A stretch of 64,000 bases of DNA from Diploptera punctata (Eukaryota; Arthropoda; Insecta; Blattodea; Blaberidae): contig JASPKZ010000426.1 of assembly GCA_030220185.1 (NCBI GenBank), forward strand, positions 186,001 to 250,000, written 5' to 3'. Below the pieces are notes generated by a model. It was not told the origin of the DNA. It did not search any database and worked only from the letters and a program-made list of their open reading frames with translations. Positions 57,561 to 64,000 of the stretch are shown here, piece by piece. Within the stretch, counting starts at the first letter, position 1, and each line of letters begins with the position of its first letter. A program made the translations under genes and the position numbers.

Positions 57561-58679
57561 TGCAATGCTAAGGGAAACATAAAGAAACTTTAATTTGTCA
57601 CTGTACGATTAAGATGGAGCGAGAGCACCAGAAGATGATTCGCAAAAGCAATGTGTATAACTAGCATGATTGTCACCAAATTCAACCGCTGTTTTAGCTA
57701 ATAAATACAAACCAATGTTAATATTATTCTTTTTTAAACATCTTAATGATGGGCAAATTATATTTGAAAAGAAAATATATTTTTCTTTTCATATACCCTA
57801 TAAATACTAACCACCATGCTAAGTACAATAGAGACGTTCGGTTAGTTTGCGTATAAACAATTATTCTTACAGTGAAAAGTGAGTTTCTTTATTTTCCCTT
57901 GACATTGCCTATTGTCACGAAATAATGAATGTTGTATTGCGTAAATGTAATTAATTGAATAATAAATCGTTGAATTACTATCGATATATCCCAGTAGACG
58001 CCGGAGATTTAAATGCTTATTGGAAACTTGTAGGCTACCTGCAGCACGAAAACGGTTCGTTTCAGTGTAAGGTTTCTTATCTGTCCAGTCTCCTCTATAA
58101 GCTCCGAACAACCTGTATGTAAAGAATGCTCCTCCATTACCGAAAGTGGATATGAAACATTTTCAACGGTTTCCCTGCATTAGACCATGTTTTAACACAT
58201 GAACTTTCTCTTGCTCAACGGATTATCGTGCTTGTCGGTTCAGCGTTCTTAAATTTACTTCCCTCTCTCATTCACATAATTCTTAACTCGAGGCCTGTAA
58301 AATAGATAATCATTAATTTTTATAGTTGTATGCCTATATTAGGAAAAATGATTACTGTTGCCAAAGGAAGAAAATTTGTTTTAGATACATATAGCAGTTG
58401 AAACTCTGTCAACGGGACAGACAGCTAAGAATAAGTTCAGTGATATGAGAGAAAGTTTTCTTATTCCAGTGTGGCCAACCACCAACACCTCTCCGGAAAC
58501 ACCAGGATTCTAACCTGAGATCCCAGTCGGTATAGGCGCGTGCGCTAGCCACACGCCCACCCAGATGACAAATGGTAGATTTACAAGTCTATATTCGGAT
58601 ATGTCCACTGTTATAAACATTGAAGCATAGTAAGTCTCAATATTAATACAACTGCTTCAATGATTCAGCGCTATTAATA
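57561..58679. other. No gene recognised; one tRNA-like block
   Basis: At 58480-58575 the minus strand has TGGCTAGCGCACGCGCCTA (A box-like) and CAGGTTAGAATCCTGGTG (B box-like), a likely SINE head. Otherwise AT-rich and unassigned. The open frame 57842-58111 has no family features. Confidence 0.45.
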
Positions 58680-59291
58680 GGGTGGGCCGAAATAACATTT
58701 TTTTTTATTTCGAAGTTGTAATAGCGCGGAAAAGTTGCGAATTATATAGCTAAAAAAATAAAAAAAAATACCTAAATCGGTTGACATCTTCCGGCCGCGC
58801 AAAGGCTCTGAAGTTTGACAAAATGTGACAAAAACTTCATTTTTGAAATTATTTATTTTTTTTTATATATCAAGTAGGTATGGCTTATCTTTGCTAAGCA
58901 CGTTTATGTCTATCTGTGGTTTCTGACAATTAATACTCGAAGTTATTTATCAAATACCAAAAATGCCTAAAAATAGAACTTGTTCATTATTCTGGCAAAT
59001 GTTTGACTTATGCGCGACCGGAAGATATCAATTGGTCTAAACCAAATTAAAACACAATATTTTTAGGCTCTATTTGAAGACGTTACAAATTAATACATTA
59101 CGAAAACATCTATTAAAAAAATTACAGAAATAATCTCAAAAATGAAGTTTTGTCAAAGTTTAGAGCCTTTGCGCAACCGGAAGATGTCAATCGATTTTGA
59201 TACATTTCTTTATTTTCTTTTGTCTAAATAATTCGCAACTTATCCGCTCTATTACAACTTCGAAACAAAAAAAAGTTTTTCCGGCCCACCC
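58680..59291. mobile_element. Fold-back MITE with long inverted arms (TA target)
   Basis: Begins GGGTGGGCCGAAATAACATT and ends with the inverse of GGGTGGGCCGGAAAAACTTT. Inverted similarity extends about 170 bp: TTTCGAAGTTGTAATAG-GCGG, AGTTGCGAATTAT, GTTGACATCTTCCGG-CGCGC, AAAGGCTCT-AA-TTTGACAAAA. TA at 58678-58679 and 59292-59293. The centre (about 58860-59110) is AT-rich and also contains a partial GCGCGACCGGAAGATATCAA arm. No open frame, so it depends on a transposase elsewhere. Probably Tc1/mariner-mobilised by its TA target. Confidence 0.88.
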
Positions 59292-59605
59292 TAACTATTA
59301 ATAAAGGATAACGATATTCTTTAATATGATTATAGCGGGACGTTTGGATACTGTTTACTAAATGCGGCCAATCTCTATCTTACTCCCGCTCGTTATCGTA
59401 TGCGAGAGAGGCTGAAAGGGAGTGCGACCGCGAGTCTCTCGTGTACAGGTAACAAGAGCTCCAGAATTAGAAATCCCGGGATTCTCGCCATGAGCACGGA
59501 GGATGAAGCCACGCAGTGTTCGTGCCACGTAACAAATGATTATTGCACGTACAAAGCCCAATTTTCTTAATAGCCAAAGGAATTCCTTCTCTTACTAATA
59601 AACAT
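59292..59605. other. No gene recognised
   Basis: Moderately GC-rich (CGAGAGAGGCTGAAAGGGAG near 59402-59421) but without recognisable coding or repeat structure. Confidence 0.4.
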
Positions 59606-59608
59606 TTA

Positions 59609-59652
<44 letters not shown>

Positions 59653-59653
59653 G
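59606..59653. repeat. (ATT)n microsatellite
   Basis: About 15 uninterrupted ATT units just upstream of the truncated 5' end of LINE family B copy 2. Confidence 0.95.
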
Positions 59654-59689
59654 GAGACATCAGAAATTATGCACAAACCTCTATATAAT

Positions 59690-61704
59690 ACTCAGTTGTT
59701 AGAGACGATATTATTTTATACCTTTACCGCAAGAGGCTGGACGAAAAGTTAATTGAAAATACATTTGATACTCCTGAAAAACAATATCAGTATATTGTCG
59801 AAAATATACATATGGCTGCTAGTAAATATCTTAAATGGTTAAGTACCAAAAATTGGTCGGACAAAATAGAGTATAAAAAAGCACAAGCAAAGGTAAGAAA
59901 GAAGGTGACAGAAGATAAGAATAAACATTGGGAAATAACCTGTCAAAGAATTCAGACTTATATTGGAGGAAAAAGGTTTTCAGAGTCATGGAGAACTTTG
60001 AAAAATTTAAGAAAGCCAGGACATAATAAAATCAAAATTCAGGGTATTTCTTTAAATGAATGGAAATTATATTTTAGCAAGCTATTGACTGAAGATCGTT
60101 TGGAATTTTTAAGTGGAATTGCAGAGGAATCTGATGATCAAAACATAACGAATATACATTTAGAAATTGAGACAGTAGGGATAGCAATTGGAAGTTTAAA
60201 AATGGAACGGCTTGTGGGGAACGAGTACAGCCAGAATTAATTAAATATAGTACAAGGAAATTATTTGAATTGTTAAGGAGCCTTTTTGAGAGATGCCTAA
60301 ACGGAGAAGATGTACCAGTAAAATGGAAAATTGGGTTGATATCAGTCATTCATAAGAAAGGAAGATAGGATGAGTGCAATAATTATAGAGGAATCACCGT
60401 AATGAATGTTTTTAGCCGTATATATGGAAAAGTAATCAAATACTATTTTGAAGAAAATTATAAACATAAGAAGAATGAAGTACAAGCAGGCTTTAGGTCT
60501 GAGAGATCTACAATTGATCACATATTTGTGGTAAAACAATATAACTGAAAAGACGAATAATAACAACCAACAAATTCATTTCACATTTGTGGATTTAGAA
60601 AAGGCATATGACACTGTACCTATTCAAAAGTTGTGGGAAGCATTAGAAGATATGGCTATAAACAATACAATTATTAATGCAATAGAACATTTGTATAAAA
60701 ATGCAGTATCTAAAATTAAAATTGGAAAATATATATATCAGAAGAAATTAAAGTAACAAAAGGCCTTCGTCAAGGTTGTAGCATATCACCAACATTATTT
60801 AAGATATTTACACATAAAGCACTGTCAAACTGGAGCAAGAAATGTTCAGGAATGGGAGTACCAATTGGAGATGGATCAACAGATACAATATATACACTGT
60901 TATTTGCGGATGACCAGATAATAATTGCTCAAGAATATGAAGACATGGAGTTTATGTTCAGAAACTTATTGGACGAATACGATAACTGGGGTTTGAAAAT
61001 AAATTTAGAAAAAACATTTCATATGGGATGTGGATCCGAAACCGAAGATTTGATATTAGAAGATGAAAAGGGGTATATTAGATGATGTGAAGAATTTGAG
61101 TATCCGGGAGTAAAATTAGATAAAGAGGATAAACAAGAAAGTGATATTAAGAACAGAATTAATAAAGGTAGAGCAATAACAGCAATGATGAATGATGAAT
61201 GGAGTCTTATGGAACAGACATATAACCAGGAAAAATAAGTTACAAATACATAATTCAATAGTGAGAAATACTGTCACATATGGAGCTGAAGTTTGGAAAT
61301 TCAACAAAAACTTAGAACAAAAACTTATGTCGATGGAAATGGATTTCTTGAGGAGAGCAGCAAGATGTTCAAAAATGAGATAAAATAAGAAATACTGTCA
61401 TAAGAGAAAAAATTAAAATTGGTTATTCAATAGTAGATTATATACGGTATAAGCAATTAAATTGGTATGGGCACATACGACGAATGCAAGAAGAAAGATT
61501 ACCCAGGAAAACATTGGAATGGTGTCCACCTGGAAGAAGGAGGAGAGGAAGACCTCGAAACTCGTGGATGCAGGAAATAAGAACTGGAATGAGAGCAAGA
61601 GGACTGGAGGACTTGGTTTGGATGGAGAGAGACGAGTGGAGAAGAAAAATAAAACTTTAGGCACAGAAAGATGTGTAAACATTAAAATTCTGTATATAGA
61701 TAAA
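59690..61704 (+). mobile_element. LINE family B, copy 2, degenerate
   Basis: Plus strand. Starts inside the endonuclease-RT linker (LYRKRLDEKLIENTFDTPEK; compare LYQQRLNKTLTQSEFRDTEE in copy 1). A deletion of roughly 35 codons relative to copy 1 follows at MAASK/YLKWLSTKN (about 59825). RT blocks in order: VDLEKAYDTVP near 60592-60625 (motif A), KGLRQGCSISPTLF near 60760-60800 (motif B), LLFADDQIIIAQ at 60897-60932 (FADD catalytic box), WGLKINLEKTFHMGCG, TYGAEVWKFNKNL. C-terminus: GHIRRMQEERLPRKTLEW in a shifted frame, then RGRPRNSWMQEIR- and WMERDEWRRKI-type residues. Ends in (TTA)n/(TAG)n. At least six breaks. Confidence 0.88.
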
Positions 61705-61706
61705 AC

Positions 61707-61790
<84 letters not shown>

Positions 61791-61838
61791 ATGAAATATA
61801 CATCAATAAAACACCTAAGGGCCATTCCATAAGAAATA

Positions 61839-61870
<32 letters not shown>
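61705..61870. repeat. LINE-tail microsatellite (TTA)n(TAG)n, then (AC)n and (TA)n
   Basis: 61706-61744 TTA units, 61745-61790 TAG units (the LINE family B 3' tail), then a short unique stretch and (CA)n-(TA)n at 61840-61871. Confidence 0.9.
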
Positions 61871-61871
<1 letters not shown>

Positions 61872-63335
61872 AACTGAACTCACATCTTCAACATTTAATT
61901 TTTTTTATTGTGAAACATTACGTTATGGTGCATTGTGAAGTAGTTGTCAGCACCACGTTGAGATGACATTGAAGTCGTTTTGTGATACACTGCAAGTTGC
62001 GGCGTCATTTTGGTAGGATGTTTGGTTCGATGTTGGATTACCTCAGCTATTTACACTCCTTTCTCAGGGGAACAAAGTGAACTAAAAAATTATTGTCATT
62101 TGAAATAAAAACACTGTATATACTTGAAATGTTATTGTTCACTGTATATTATGAAGTCAATGGTTAATTAAAATTATGATGACATGAAACTTTGTTTTAT
62201 ATTGTTCGTTTTCTACTTAACCATTTTCACTAATAACTAAATGTCTGTTAAATTTTGTTCAACTTTTAATTCAGGGGCACCACAATATTTTCTCTTGTGA
62301 TAATGTTTAGATTTATAGGGAATAATACAATCACGTGTCATTAATCACACTTTAATTAATATAAATTGTCTTATTTCCTGTCACTCAAGTTGCTTTAACT
62401 GTTGAAGGAGATTCTTTTACCAGACCGAAGTCTTTCAAATTAAGAATATATTCAGGTATTAATTCAAACATTCAGTACTTTATCCTTCATAAAATTACTT
62501 AAATGTTAATGACCGTTTTGCAATGCGACCATTCACTTTGAGTGTTTCTTGTGCACTGGAGTGGCCTTGTTAGAGATGTTAGTCCCAGCGTTCAAAGTTT
62601 ATCCATATCCATTTAAATGTGATTGACTCATGGACCTGGCTATGCGTATTAGTGCCTAACTCACTTCCAGATTACCAAATCATTTCAAAATATGGAATTC
62701 AGTTACCTTTTAAAATATTTCAAATTCCCAACAAATTCTACGATTTTCCAGAATCAAACTACATTGAAAACAATAACTTTTTCTCAATTAATTAAGACAT
62801 AAAAAAACATTCTATTCATGTTCAATTTAAGAATTTCATAACTAAAAAAATTTTCTAAGTTGTCTATGTAAAGGTCTTTTAACTTTTTAGTACATTTTAA
62901 TGGTTCAGTGGAACATCGTGCCGGCAATTAATTACCCAGGAACTCAAATTTGCTACAAAACACTTGCAATTATTTTTTACTTCTCTCCAATTCAGATAAA
63001 AATCTGCCTATAATAACTAGAAATATTTCACCCGAAGATCTTCATTGCCTTCAAAACTTGTGTCAAATTCGGCTGTTTCAACCACTTTCAATTTTCTTGA
63101 CATTTTCATAGCTGTTTTGTACACCTTTATCTTACAATTTTCGGTGCCAGCGTTTTCATTTTTCATATATAGGCAGATTCTCTCGGAGATATTCAACTAA
63201 ATACTTGTAAAAATTTATTATAGTTCCAATATCGATATCAACACATTACAACAATTTATTTGTAGAATTAAATCTCTTCAGCATCGCTGACCAAACTGTT
63301 GTCATTACAGCGTTGTAGACTGCACCTCTATAGGA
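61872..63335. other. AT-rich, no gene recognised
   Basis: No TE protein, exon or RNA gene was recognised on either strand. Confidence 0.5.
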
Positions 63336-63339
63336 AGCC

Positions 63340-63620
63340 AGATACAATAAGAAGAGTTAAATCTCGTAGACTGCGATTGGCAGGACATGTTGCGCGTATG
63401 GGGAATGAAAGACGTGCATGGAAGCTTCTTGTAGGATAGCCAGAGAGAAAAACGCCCAGTTGGTAGACTGAGTGGGAGAATAACATTAACTATGCTTTGA
63501 GGGAAGTAGATTATACGGGAAATGGTTGGAAAGCATTAGCTCAGGATAGGGATGTATGGAGAGCTAATATCCGCACGGCCATGAAGCTGGGTTCGATAGT
63601 GCCAGAGAGTAAGTATACCT
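63340..63620 (+). mobile_element. LINE family A 3'-end fragment, plus strand
   Basis: Reads RRVKSRRLRLAGHVARMGNE, RRAWKLLVG, a stop (TAG) where KPE is expected, then INYALREVDYTGNGWKALAQ, DRDVWRANIRTAMKLGS. This is the best-preserved family A tail in the window and gives the expected LAGHVARMGNERRAWKLLVG start of the C-terminal domain. 5'-truncated. Confidence 0.88.
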
Positions 63621-64000
63621 ACTTAAAATTGATAAAATCCCTACTACATAAAATCTATTCCTGCCAAGCGAATAATAAAAGTTTAATACATATATTACAA
63701 TAAGTGATAATCATTATAATAAACAGACAATGTCGTTAAATTAATTAGTGTCGATATCCCAAAATAATTCTTCTGTTATATCTTTGATCAATTGTCTATG
63801 CCCGTCGAACCCAAAAAACGTTGAAAACTCTAGTCCGAAGTAAATTCATCCAAAATTAAGAGAGGAAATGGTTGAAAATTTCGACATTTTCGGCCTAATT
63901 TAGCTTTTTTTGTTTTTATATTAAAAAATACTATATACCTTTAAGTTTAAGTTGGTGAAGTTTCAGTGTCGTATGGCGCTTCTAAGTCTCCCATATGGCA
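63621..64000. other. No gene recognised
   Basis: AT-rich sequence running to the end of the window. Confidence 0.4.

Noticed and set aside
8913..64000. Search for the receptor's TM1 exon and ligand-binding-domain exons on the minus strand
   Set aside because: No segment with matching residues and flanking splice signals was recognised by eye; a profile search (for example exonerate with an insect GABA-B R2 protein) would be decisive.

Overview
The window looks like AT-rich, TE-dense genomic DNA of a large-genome insect. The best guess is Blattodea (cockroach or termite). This is inferred from a repeatedly seen LINE 3' end coding for the pattern EVDYTG-DWK-LAQDRDVWRA, which I associate from memory with cockroach genomes, and from the tRNA-headed SINEs. 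There is no bacterial-style gene organisation, no CRISPR array and no operon.

The only host gene I can support is a GABA-B receptor, subunit-2 type, on the minus strand. Two consecutive coding exons with exact splice signals lie at 8672-8912 (loop 1, TM2, TM3, loop 2) and 4732-4854 (TM4). The 3.8-kb intron between them contains a dead LINE. Later exons would lie below position 1. Earlier exons would lie above 8912, so much of the window may be receptor intron, but I found no further exon.

The rest is a record of nested transposition. Region 1-12.7 kb has Tc1-like and LINE remnants around the exons, then a SINE. Region 12.7-22 kb has an unclassified 600-bp repeat, a dead Tc1-like transposase, a tRNA-like doublet, a TA-flanked 2.5-kb element with a DUF4817-type transposase remnant, and a Penelope-like tail with a hammerhead-like motif. 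Region 25.7-29.4 kb is a hAT-like shell holding a 147-bp tandem repeat, which holds a Tc1-like element, which holds a 98-bp palindromic insertion. Region 29.7-34.3 kb has a DUF7869-like pseudogene, a TIR/TA-flanked transposon and a mariner split by a poly(A)-tailed insertion. Region 34.3-39.2 kb is a BEL/Pao LTR retrotransposon on the minus strand. Region 39.2-42.4 kb is a Penelope-like RT split by a LINE ORF1-bearing insertion. Region 42.4-49.3 kb is a LINE split by a Tc1-like element that itself carries a SINE, followed by a partly inverted Penelope-like element split by a young Tc1-like element with perfect 27-bp inverted repeats. Region 49.5-64 kb has LINE tails ending in microsatellites, SINE copies, a complete DUF4817-type transposon, a 612-bp fold-back MITE and a second LINE of the intronic type.

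The elements do not work together as a system. Almost every reading frame is broken. The value of the window lies in precise insertion junctions (empty-site comparisons, target duplications) that date the insertions relative to one another.
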